DNA of 40,724 bases from Mariprofundaceae bacterium (GTDB lineage Bacteria > Pseudomonadota > Zetaproteobacteria > Mariprofundales > Mariprofundaceae): the NCBI GenBank assembly GCA_030950905.1, contig JAUZQQ010000019.1, positions 1 through 40,724 on the forward strand, written 5' to 3'. The translations under genes were made by a program, and so were the position numbers. Shown one piece after another: positions 1 through 7,328 of this stretch; positions within the stretch are counted from its first letter, which is position 1; each line of letters opens with the position of its first letter. Below the pieces are notes generated by a model that saw only the letters and a list, made by a program, of their open reading frames with translations, searched no databases and was not told the DNA's origin.

Positions 1-1217
1 TTCTTTCCGCTGCTGCATTCGCTGTTGCTGGCGTTTCTGCTGTGGCGATCATGCCTACCACTTCCGAGGCTATCCCGGCGTTTGCGCGTCAAACAGGTGC
101 AGCTTGCCTAAGCTGTCATTTCCAGACCTTCCCAGCCTTAACCTCTTTTGGTCGTTCGTTTAAATTAAACGCATTCACCGATGTGGGCGAGCAAGCGTTG
201 ATTGAAGACGAAGGTCTTTCTTTGCCATCAGTCATGAATGCCTCACTTGTTTTGCGTGCAGGTTATACGATTAGTAAAGTTACGACTACTGCTACTGCTA
301 CTGCTCCAGCTAGTACAGTATCTACCCGTAACTGGGCTGTTCCTACCGACAGCAACTTATTGTTGGCGGGTCGTGTTGGTGCCAATGTAGGTGCTTTTGT
401 TGAGTTTGCTGGTGGTGCTGGTAACTGGCAGATGATGAGTTCCTTTGACTTTGATGGCATCAAGGCTGGTTTGAATATTGCAAACACAGGTTTTGGCCCT
501 ACCGCAGCATTGGAAACAACTGCTGTTTATGGTCAACATAGTGGTAAATTAGGCGGCGGCAATGTTTCTGCTGTCAACACTATTATTGGTGGTTTGGGTC
601 AAACAACTTCTGTTGCACTATGGACAGGCAACGAAACATTCACCTTGCAAGGCGCAATGGTTGCTTATGCTGATGCAAGAGCTACCACCGACCCTAGTTT
701 TATCCCTTTGATTCGTGGCACCTATGTCGCTGATCTTGGTGGTGCAGAGCTGTTGATTGGTGCGACATTGTCATCAGGCACGCAGTCTGCGAAAATTGGT
801 GGTGCGCCTATTGATTTGGGCGTTGATCTGAAATGGGTTGATGTACAGATTCAAGGTGAAATGGGCGATGCTTCTTATGGTATCTATGCTGACTTTGTAA
901 CGACCAAAGCAAGGTCTGCTGGTGCTGCTGGTGTTTCTAGCAATATATTCGCTCCTGGGTTTGCCAACGCCAAACGCGATGGCTTTGGCATTCGTGCTGA
1001 GTTCAAACCCTTGCACCACATACTGTTTGGTGTGGGTTATATGTCTGATAAAACAACGGCACTTGCAGGTGCTGCTGCTAAAACAACAACAACCCATCTT
1101 GCTGCTACGTATGAACTGTATCAAAACATGGAAATCAACCTTGTTTATGATAATATGAATACACCCAACGGTGGCAAAACAACAACAACATTGCTAGAAA
1201 TGGAAGCATTGCTGTAA
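1..1217 (+). CDS. cyc2: Cyc2-like fused monoheme cytochrome-porin (5' partial)
   Basis: Probable outer-membrane Fe(II) oxidase in which one c-type heme domain is fused to a beta-barrel. The track starts at a GTG (42), but the frame stays open to base 3 and encodes a hydrophobic Ala/Val-rich signal peptide, so the true start lies left of the window. AIPAFARQT is followed by the single heme motif CLSCH and then FPAL. This matches the AxPxFARQT...CxxCH...PxL signature described for Cyc2 of neutrophilic iron oxidisers. The remaining ~350 residues are rich in Gly, Ala and Thr with alternating hydrophobic stretches, as expected for a porin of this family. The last residue is Leu rather than the usual C-terminal Phe. 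A strong terminator follows, so this is the end of its transcript. Family assignment is good. Iron oxidation by this copy is inferred. Confidence 0.78.
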   Translation, partial: LSAAAFAVAGVSAVAIMPTTSEAIPAFARQTGAACLSCHFQTFPALTSFGRSFKLNAFTDVGEQALIEDEGLSLPSVMNASLVLRAGYTISKVTTTATATAPASTVSTRNWAVPTDSNLLLAGRVGANVGAFVEFAGGAGNWQMMSSFDFDGIKAGLNIANTGFGPTAALETTAVYGQHSGKLGGGNVSAVNTIIGGLGQTTSVALWTGNETFTLQGAMVAYADARATTDPSFIPLIRGTYVADLGGAELLIGATLSSGTQSAKIGGAPIDLGVDLKWVDVQIQGEMGDASYGIYADFVTTKARSAGAAGVSSNIFAPGFANAKRDGFGIRAEFKPLHHILFGVGYMSDKTTALAGAAAKTTTTHLAATYELYQNMEINLVYDNMNTPNGGKTTTTLLEMEALL

Positions 1218-1246
1218 CACATTCGGTATAATTATCGGATTTTTTC

Positions 1247-1276
1247 AAAGGGAGGGCTTCGGCTCTCCCTTTTTTT
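1247..1276 (+). terminator. Rho-independent terminator of cyc2
   Basis: An 11-bp stem (AAAGGGAGGGC pairing with GCTCTCCCTTT, one G-U pair) is closed by a TTCG tetraloop and runs into a T tract. It lies 30 bases after the cyc2 stop codon. Confidence 0.93.
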
Positions 1277-1316
1277 ATTCGCCGCAGCCCACCATGTTTT
1301 TTCCCACATATTGAAA

Positions 1317-1337
1317 CGTAGGGTGCGCCGTGCGCAC
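1317..1337 (+). repeat. REP-like hairpin with 5' GTAG
   Basis: GTAG leads into a GTGCGC stem, a 3-base CGT loop and GCGCAC. The form (GTAG tetranucleotide plus short GC-rich hairpin) resembles REP sequences moved by RAYT transposases, and a RAYT gene is present near the right end of the window. It lies between the cyc2 terminator and the TPR gene. The rest of 1277-1404 shows nothing else clear. Confidence 0.5.
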
Positions 1338-1404
1338 AAAATCAAACACAAAATCAAGGTTTTGAATAACCCCTATCAAAATATTACTTTTTAAGAGATT
1401 TTTC

Positions 1405-3117
1405 ATGTCCGATAACTTACCTATTTCCAACACCAAAAAAAGAAAAATTGATGCCTTGTTGCAACAGGGAAACCTAGCCTTTGCACAATCCAAGATGGCA
1501 TCCTGTGAGAAGATATGCAAAAAAATTGACCGCATCATTGATGGCCTTCCCCATGTATGGAACCTTCGTGGTACAATGGCTGCCAGCCTTGGCAAGTTAG
1601 ACCGTGCGGAAGATTGCTTTTCTCAAGCGCTCAAGGTCGCGCCAAATCAAGTTGAATTCTTAGAAAATCTTGCCCGGGTTTATGCCCTAAAAGGTCAACC
1701 ACGGAAGGCATCAGACCTGTACGAAAAAACCATTCGTTTTCAGCACACAAACAAATTAAACACCGTACTTTCCTATTGCACCATCATGATTGAAGAGCTG
1801 CAAGAAGCAGACAAAGCCGTTGATGTATTGTTGCCCTTGTTAAAAAAACACCCAGAAGAGATTCGATTGTTGGCGATGCTCGCCACGGCCTATTTTAATG
1901 GTGATAAATTTGAACAGTGCGAAGTATACTTGCAACAACTCTTGTCTTTGGATCCCAACCACAGCGTTGGTAACCGTCAAATGGGATTGCTGCAATCACA
2001 ACAAGGTAATATAACACAGGCACAAGATTATTTTCACCACGCTTTAGCAACCCCCACACCGAATGATAGTGTCACCTACGCCAACCTTGTGCTGGTAAAA
2101 AAATACCGTGATCCGAACGATGATGATATTCTTCAAATGAAACGCATTGAGCAATCCACAATCAATGATTCGATCACCCAAGAAAATGTATGCTTTGCCT
2201 TGGGTAAGGTATACAATGATTTGAAAGATACTGAACAGGCTTTTTCCTATTTTCGTCGCGGTAACGCGCTGCGCCGCACACGTAGCAGCTATCAACATGA
2301 GCAAGAAGTGGTGCATATTCAGCAAATTATGGATGCCTATACACCTGCTTTATTTGACAATAACAGCGCACTTACCAGCACCATGCCATTTTTTATTACT
2401 GGCATGCCGCGTTGCGGCACGACATTAATTGAGCAGATTTTAGCATCACACCCCGATGTGCAATCAAAAGGGGAGTGCGACATAATGGAAAACGTCGCAC
2501 TGGCACGCCGCCACTGCGATGCTGCACCGCTTACCTTAGAACGCATCACCCACTTCACCAAACATGAGTGGCAACAGGTTGGTCAAGATTATAGGGATGC
2601 CGTCAGTGACAATACAAACACAGCACACATCACTGACAAAACACTTGGCAACATCCGATTGATTGGTGCTATCCACTGCGCACTACCGCATGCAAAAATA
2701 ATCCACGTTCGCCGCCATCCCTTGGATACGTGCTGGTCTATTTTTAAAAACAACCTGGCTGGTGAGTTATTGGGCTTTGGTTCATCACTAACAGACTTGG
2801 GACAATATTACCGCATGTACCAACAACTCATGGCACACTGGCGTAATGTTTTGCCTGAAGGCGTAATGTATGAAGTCAATTACGAAGATATTGTGCGCAA
2901 TCAGGAAGCAGAAACGAGGCGGTTGTTGGCCTTTTGTGATTTAGAATGGGACGATCACTGCCTGCAATTTCACACACTGCGCAATCAAGTGAAAACTGCC
3001 AGTGTGGCGCAAGTTCGTCGTCCTATTTACAAAGACTCTGTTGCCGCGTGGAAGCCATACGAAAAACATTTGCAAGCATTGATTGATATTATTGGCACAA
3101 AAGGTTGGGATGAATAA
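1405..3117 (+). CDS. TPR-repeat sulfotransferase
   Basis: 570 aa. The N-terminal half (about residues 15-290) is a run of degenerate tetratricopeptide repeats, for example NLRGTMAASLGKLDRAEDCF. The C-terminal half is a PAPS-dependent sulfotransferase domain. ITGMPRCGTTLIEQILASHP is the 5'-phosphosulfate-binding loop, and IIHVRRHPLDTCWS matches the 3'-phosphate-binding motif. There is no signal peptide or membrane segment, so it is probably cytoplasmic. Proteins of this architecture transfer sulfate to carbohydrates, peptides or lipids, but the substrate cannot be read from the sequence. The gene stands alone between the cyc2 terminator and a repeat region. The ATG at 1405 is preceded only by a weak AAGAGA. 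The domain call is firm and the substrate unknown. Confidence 0.88.
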   Translation: MSDNLPISNTKKRKIDALLQQGNLAFAQSKMASCEKICKKIDRIIDGLPHVWNLRGTMAASLGKLDRAEDCFSQALKVAPNQVEFLENLARVYALKGQPRKASDLYEKTIRFQHTNKLNTVLSYCTIMIEELQEADKAVDVLLPLLKKHPEEIRLLAMLATAYFNGDKFEQCEVYLQQLLSLDPNHSVGNRQMGLLQSQQGNITQAQDYFHHALATPTPNDSVTYANLVLVKKYRDPNDDDILQMKRIEQSTINDSITQENVCFALGKVYNDLKDTEQAFSYFRRGNALRRTRSSYQHEQEVVHIQQIMDAYTPALFDNNSALTSTMPFFITGMPRCGTTLIEQILASHPDVQSKGECDIMENVALARRHCDAAPLTLERITHFTKHEWQQVGQDYRDAVSDNTNTAHITDKTLGNIRLIGAIHCALPHAKIIHVRRHPLDTCWSIFKNNLAGELLGFGSSLTDLGQYYRMYQQLMAHWRNVLPEGVMYEVNYEDIVRNQEAETRRLLAFCDLEWDDHCLQFHTLRNQVKTASVAQVRRPIYKDSVAAWKPYEKHLQALIDIIGTKGWDE

Positions 3118-3200
3118 AAAAAGCAGGGGATAACGGGCATCCTTCATGTCTTGGTTTACACTTTAGTTCACTTGCCCCTCGTTCCCACGCTCCTGCATGT

Positions 3201-3269
3201 AAAGGGGTCAGGCTTGAAAAGTTGACTTTTTAGCAGTCATTTTTTCAAGTATTCAAGCCTGACCCCTTT
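3201..3269. repeat. Long REP-like inverted repeat (GGGGTCAGGCTTGAA family)
   Basis: An 18-base arm containing GGGGTCAGGCTTGAA (3201-3218) is repeated as a perfect reverse complement at 3252-3269. The loop can form a competing inner hairpin (CTTGAAAA..TGACT with AGTCA..TTTTCAAG, two mismatches). A third partial copy, GACCCCTTTA, follows from 3274. Just upstream (3178-3196) lies CTCGTTCCCACGCTCCTGC, which looks like one arm of another common intergenic palindrome cut off by this one. The 3118-3336 gap holds no gene that I can see. Confidence 0.75.
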
Positions 3270-3336
3270 ATTTGACCCCTTTACCTTTATTCAGTCAAAA
3301 ATTATCCAGCAGGCCTGATGTGAAAAAATGGCGTGA

Positions 3337-4194
3337 TTATTCACGCTGACTATCACCTTCCCGTAAACGCTGGACTTCCTCTAAGCGCAAACCTGTGCTT
3401 TTGGCAATAGCATGATCATCCAATATCGCTAACAGCGATTGGGCAATATCTATTCTTGCCTTGCTATCCCCTTGTTCCAAACCTTGTTTTTTAGCGAGAG
3501 ACAATGCACCGCGCTGATCTTGGATAAAGATCTCACGATGCTCCTGATCATCCAGCTCTTCAGGGCTTAAGCCTGCTTTGTTGGCAATACGAAAGGCATG
3601 TTGAATCGCGGTATCATCAACCATGCTTTTGGGCACAGCCTCTAAATCAGAAGCGGACTTGAGAAAATAGAACCAACGATCCAAATCATTTTTCAATTCA
3701 TCTTCGCCTTTGTTAAACTTTGGCAGTTCAGCAAACACAAGCTCCAGATCATCATGGTATACATACCCATTTTCTGCACGAAGTTTAAAATCATTCACCA
3801 CGCCAGCAAGCTCTTCAAACATGATGAAATCGGTGATGGTAATGGCGATCACATCGGTGAGTTTATGGTAAGCATCACCACGATGAAGTTGGCCTGCGTA
3901 AGCCTTGCAGGCGTTATACAAAACACGTTGCTCAAAACCTTCAACATTGAGCACCTGCATTTCAATGATATACGATTTTCCCGATTCATCTTTGGCTTTG
4001 ATATCAAGATACGTGTCTTTCATGCCTTTGATTTTGGGCGCAAGGTATGGATCAATAATATCCACCTCAGCGATACGATGCGGTGATTGCAGGCTCAAAA
4101 TCGCATTGAGAAAGCTGATTAAAATATCATTGCTTTCTGCGGAGCCAAAAATCCGCTTAAAGGCAAAATCAGTTTTGGGGTTTAAAAAACGCAT
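3337..4194 (-). CDS. Rpn/PD-(D/E)XK nuclease family transposase-like protein
   Basis: 285 aa from the ATG at 4194, chosen because GGAGG sits 5 bases upstream and the protein then begins MRFLNPKTDFAFKRIFG, the normal start of this family. The track's longer start adds 49 unrelated residues. The core has DTYLDIKAKDESGKSYIIEMQ, which supplies the D...ExQ-type site of PD-(D/E)XK enzymes. The C-terminal region is charged (EQGDSKARIDIAQSLLAIL), as is usual for these proteins. Rpn proteins (formerly called transposases) are DNA endonucleases that promote RecA-independent recombination. They are often horizontally spread, and recent work links them to phage defence. Here it lies between a REP-like repeat and a transposase remnant. 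It appears intact, but its activity is unknown. Confidence 0.87.
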   Translation of the reverse strand: MRFLNPKTDFAFKRIFGSAESNDILISFLNAILSLQSPHRIAEVDIIDPYLAPKIKGMKDTYLDIKAKDESGKSYIIEMQVLNVEGFEQRVLYNACKAYAGQLHRGDAYHKLTDVIAITITDFIMFEELAGVVNDFKLRAENGYVYHDDLELVFAELPKFNKGEDELKNDLDRWFYFLKSASDLEAVPKSMVDDTAIQHAFRIANKAGLSPEELDDQEHREIFIQDQRGALSLAKKQGLEQGDSKARIDIAQSLLAILDDHAIAKSTGLRLEEVQRLREGDSQRE

Positions 4195-4283
4195 GGCAGC
4201 CTCCATGCGGGCGAAGCTAACCCAATTTCCAATTTTCCGCAGTACATTGACCCAAATAGTGTTGACGCAAACAGGATAGGCAT

Positions 4284-4664
4284 TTGGGTATACGGTATTA
4301 CGGCGACAGTTTACTTGATCATTCCATTGATGTAGGCACAAAAAAAGCTTTGGTCGTTCTCAGGGTTCGTATGAATGAAATGTTGAATAAAGGGCAACCA
4401 ATTCAGCTAGAAGACTGTGAATGTATAGGTCTTAAGGTTTGTGAAACGGTTAACGTTGAAAGCACGCATCAAGACTTAGATACGATTTTTGCTCAAGCAG
4501 GATTCCCTGATGCCGTGCTCAAAGACTGCGATTACACCCTCCAAAAGGGAGTGCGGTTACTATCGGAGACGCAAGAAAAGAGCATTCCTGTCATTGAAGA
4601 TATTGGACACGTTATGGCCAGTGCGTTTAAACATGACTATGCCAATCAGAGCCAGCCAAGGTAA
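4284..4664 (+). pseudogene. Transposase remnant
   Basis: A 126-codon open frame starting at a TTG without a clear ribosome site. Segments such as LLDHSIDVGTKKALVVLRVR, KDCDYTLQKGV and PVIEDIGHVMASAFKHDY resemble the central part of a bacterial transposase family that I recognise but cannot name with confidence. A full transposase would be several hundred residues long, so both ends are missing. Its 3' end overlaps, on the other strand, the stump of a membrane protein gene (4560-4757). This suggests that the mobile element inserted there and then decayed. It could instead be a divergent small protein, though I think this unlikely. Confidence 0.55.
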
Positions 4665-4757
4665 GTTGTCCCTCAACTTGTAGCGAAAACGTTGCCACGA
4701 ACTGCGACGCGCTTTAGGCATAGGAAGGGGATCAATTGTGGTTTCAGGACTTGTCAT
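4560..4757 (-). pseudogene. N-terminal stump of a membrane protein gene
   Basis: A 65-codon ORF that begins 23 bases after the ABC transporter stop and on the same strand, so it was probably the next gene of that operon. It reads MTSPETTIDP..., a basic stretch (KARRSSWQRFRYKLRDN), and the start of a hydrophobic segment, LPWLALIGIVMF. This is the layout of a single-span inner-membrane protein such as a HlyD-type adaptor or an SPFH protein. The later residues look unrelated and run antisense to the transposase remnant. I infer that the gene was broken at about 4630. The original function is uncertain. Confidence 0.42.
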
Positions 4758-4780
4758 GAGGCACTATTCCAGTTATAAAT

Positions 4781-6889
4781 TTAAGGGTGAGCAATAAGCA
4801 GCAAAGCGTTACTGCGTTTTAAAACACATTGCAGGGCAATTTTCAGGGTTTCAGGATCAAGGGCAGCAAAGCTTTCATCCAAAATAATAAGGCGTGCGCG
4901 TTGCAACAACGTACGGGCAATAAACAGACGGCTGCGTTCACCATGTGAAAGCCGCCAGCCCGATTCCCCTACCATCTGTTGCATGCCTGCTGGCATACTA
5001 TCCAACAAATCACCCAGGTGTAAATTGCGGCATATCTTATCAGCCTCAATAAGGTCTTCTCGACTCGGCGGCCACTGTCTGCCCATCAATAAATTAAAAG
5101 CGAACGTGGCACTAAGCACGTGATTTTCTTGGAACTGTGGGGCGATAACCACCTGCTTTCGCCAGTGATCATCGCCCCATTGCGCATAAGAAAGCCCCAA
5201 AAGTTGTATGCTACCAGCCTCTGAATGCTGAAGACCTGCGAGCAATGCAGCAAGGGTGGATTTTCCACCACCAGAATCGCCTTCCAGTAGCAGATGTTGA
5301 TGTGCATCAATTCTCAAGTTACAATCATCCAAGATCTGGCGGTGCGAATAGGCAAAAGAGAGTCCTTGCGTGGTAAGCATCGGATGATTTTTTTCGCGTT
5401 GTTCAATCTCTGTGGAGGTAATCAAACGCGGCGATGGCTGTTGTAATCGACGGCTGCTGCTTTGATAAATGTAATGAATCTGCTCCCAAACCACCCATGC
5501 CGCCATAGAATGACGAAAACTCTGCGTCAACTGATCCAATGACAATGCTGCCAGCAGCATTCCCCCGATGCTAATCGTCAGCGATTGAATATCAGCTTGA
5601 GAGGTTGTCAGTGCTGGGTACAACCCAATGCAGCCAACCACCAGCCAGCCACGTCGACCGACAAGGCTCCGCATTATAGCTTCGCTCCGATCAAGCAATT
5701 CAGACAATTTACTGTAATGCGCCAGCAACGCATCTTCATCGGTATGCAACGCATCGGGGTGCTGCTGTGCCAGACGGGTTCGATGGCCCACCATGTTTTC
5801 TGTTAAATCAAAAGACAACTTGCGAGCGTGAAGTATCCATGCCTTCATACGGGAAAAATGTTGAATGGCAAGCCAGAAAAAAACAGCCAGAAAGGCGAGC
5901 AGCAATGAGGCGTGGACCCAGCCACCCACCCCCATAGCTAGCACGCCCACAGCAAGCAACAGTTGCAGCAGTGCCATAAAGGTAACAAACACCATGCTTA
6001 GGCATTGGCCTTCCAAAAACTCAATGTTCATCACTTGACCAAGAAAACTTCCGCTACCCTGATCACGCACCTCCGCCGATTTAAGTTGCAAAACACCATC
6101 CAGCAATCTTTTACGCAGCAAGCAACCGAAATCGAGCGAAATACTGTCTTTGATACGTATACTCAACATTTGCAGTGGTACCGCAGTTAAGAGCAGCAAC
6201 GCCCAGAGGTGCAGCATACCATGAAAACCCGTGGTGTGAAAAATAGTTTCACCGATCACCACCCAGCCCATCAACGCCAACAACTGAGCAGCCAGCATAC
6301 TCAGTACAAAAGCAGAAACCCTGCTCGGAAAACGAATCAGGCAGAGCTGCTTCCAAAAGCTATCACCGGGCAGTAATCGCAAAAGATAACAATGACCAAC
6401 GGGCGCAGATGACAGTTGTTGGCGCAGCATTGCACGCATTGCTTTGTCATACCGCTTTCCTGTAATGGACAACTGGGACAGTGTTTTATTCAAGGTGGGG
6501 CGCAAGGGTGTTTCTAAGTGACCAGCAAGCATATGGCGAACGGTCTCTACTGCCACCTTGCAGATGGTTTGATGGGTATCCATCAACCGCAGTGTTTTTC
6601 GGTTGCCTCCTAACAGCAGTAAAAATCCTGCCTCGTTGGGTAACGGCAAAATGGCAGGGCCAGCATCCTCCAGTACCTGTTCCAGTGTCAGATAATTGAT
6701 TGCAACACCCTGTATACCGACATCCAGTTGTGCCGCACTGTTTGTTAGCCACAAAGATAGTGCATCACTATTCAAGGTCTTGCTATCCAATGGGCTCAAT
6801 ATTCCCAGTTCAGAGGAATAACCTACCCTCTTAAGAAAAGCAGGAAGTGCCTGATGTAGTGCTGAAGCATGCCAGATATAATGTTGCAT
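4781..6889 (-). CDS. Type I / bacteriocin-export-like ABC transporter (permease-ATPase)
   Basis: 702 aa. The first ~170 residues resemble a degenerate C39-peptidase-like domain without a catalytic Cys (AILPLPNEAGFLLLLGG...). About residues 185-455 carry several membrane spans. The ATPase domain follows, with Walker A GDSGGGKST, signature LSHGE, Walker B LIILDES and the H-loop His in the terminal LLLIAHP. The protein stops right after that His, so the short tail seen in most ABC ATPases is absent. The ATG at 6889 has AGGAGA 7 bases upstream. Such fused transporters export peptides or proteins through the inner membrane. The partner gene downstream looks broken, and a small Ala/Thr-rich ORF is divergent upstream. 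ABC exporter is certain; the substrate is not known. Confidence 0.9.
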   Translation of the reverse strand: MQHYIWHASALHQALPAFLKRVGYSSELGILSPLDSKTLNSDALSLWLTNSAAQLDVGIQGVAINYLTLEQVLEDAGPAILPLPNEAGFLLLLGGNRKTLRLMDTHQTICKVAVETVRHMLAGHLETPLRPTLNKTLSQLSITGKRYDKAMRAMLRQQLSSAPVGHCYLLRLLPGDSFWKQLCLIRFPSRVSAFVLSMLAAQLLALMGWVVIGETIFHTTGFHGMLHLWALLLLTAVPLQMLSIRIKDSISLDFGCLLRKRLLDGVLQLKSAEVRDQGSGSFLGQVMNIEFLEGQCLSMVFVTFMALLQLLLAVGVLAMGVGGWVHASLLLAFLAVFFWLAIQHFSRMKAWILHARKLSFDLTENMVGHRTRLAQQHPDALHTDEDALLAHYSKLSELLDRSEAIMRSLVGRRGWLVVGCIGLYPALTTSQADIQSLTISIGGMLLAALSLDQLTQSFRHSMAAWVVWEQIHYIYQSSSRRLQQPSPRLITSTEIEQREKNHPMLTTQGLSFAYSHRQILDDCNLRIDAHQHLLLEGDSGGGKSTLAALLAGLQHSEAGSIQLLGLSYAQWGDDHWRKQVVIAPQFQENHVLSATFAFNLLMGRQWPPSREDLIEADKICRNLHLGDLLDSMPAGMQQMVGESGWRLSHGERSRLFIARTLLQRARLIILDESFAALDPETLKIALQCVLKRSNALLLIAHP

Positions 6890-6994
6890 CGCTTGATTCT
6901 CCTAGGAAACTGTCTAAGAATAGCAACGCTAGCGAGCTATTTCTATTTTCGGCCAGCCTCGTATGTGGGACGCATAGAACTGATGTTAGTTATT

Positions 6995-7023
6995 TTGTCA
7001 AGTTTTGAGCAAAAAAATAAATC
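6995..7023 (+). promoter_or_regulatory. Possible sigma70 promoter of the small ORF
   Basis: TTGTCA, a 17-base spacer and TAAATC form a weak match to a -35/-10 pair. It is placed about 30 bases before the ATG of the small ORF at 7057. The 6890-7056 gap separates this ORF from the divergent ABC transporter. Confidence 0.3.
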
Positions 7024-7056
7024 GAATTGAATGATACATTGATGGAGTGAATTATT

Positions 7057-7251
7057 ATGGAACCTATTTCCTGTTTGTTAATACCAAAGTATATCTTAAG
7101 TAAACTTGGTATCACGAGTGCCTCGGTCGCAAGCCATGGCGCAACGGCGACAACTGCTACTGCCGCCGTTGCGCCAGCAGCAGTTAAGGTTGCAGCAGCC
7201 AGCCAAAGCACTGCTCCTGCTGCAACTGCCACTACGGCAGTTGTCTCCTAA
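7057..7251 (+). CDS. Small Ala/Thr/Val-rich protein, possible exported peptide
   Basis: 64 aa, not recognised. The ATG has GGAG 9 bases upstream. The first ~28 residues are mixed (MEPISCLLIPKYILSKLGIT). The rest is low-complexity Ala/Thr/Val/Ser (for example ATATTATAAVAPAAVKVAAA) with a single Lys and no acidic residue. It is divergent from the export ABC transporter, which makes a precursor-peptide role conceivable, but no leader or cleavage motif is convincing. The coding DNA contains inverted repeats (CGCAACGGC/GCCGTTGCG and GTTGCAGCAG/CTGCTGCAAC), so an 80-codon frame is also open on the other strand. I prefer the plus strand because of its ribosome site. Confidence 0.5.
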   Translation: MEPISCLLIPKYILSKLGITSASVASHGATATTATAAVAPAAVKVAAASQSTAPAATATTAVVS

Positions 7252-7328
7252 TTGATGTTTTAGATACATCAGGAGAGTAATGTTGTTTACGGCCTCCGTT
7301 TTAGTCCTCGCTGACGAAGCGGATTGGA

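Noticed and set aside
774-1124. 116-aa ORF antisense to cyc2
   Set aside because: A shadow of the low-complexity barrel codons; no ribosome site and no domain.
3905-4279. 124-aa plus-strand ORF opposite the Rpn gene
   Set aside because: Antisense to conserved Rpn sequence and without a start signal.
6990-7232. 80-aa minus-strand ORF opposite the Ala/Thr-rich small gene
   Set aside because: It lacks a ribosome site, its second half is AT-rich filler, and the openness is explained by inverted repeats in the plus-strand gene.
7252-7328. Possible terminator after the small ORF
   Set aside because: Only short dyads (TGATG/CATCA, TCCG/CGGA) and no T tract.
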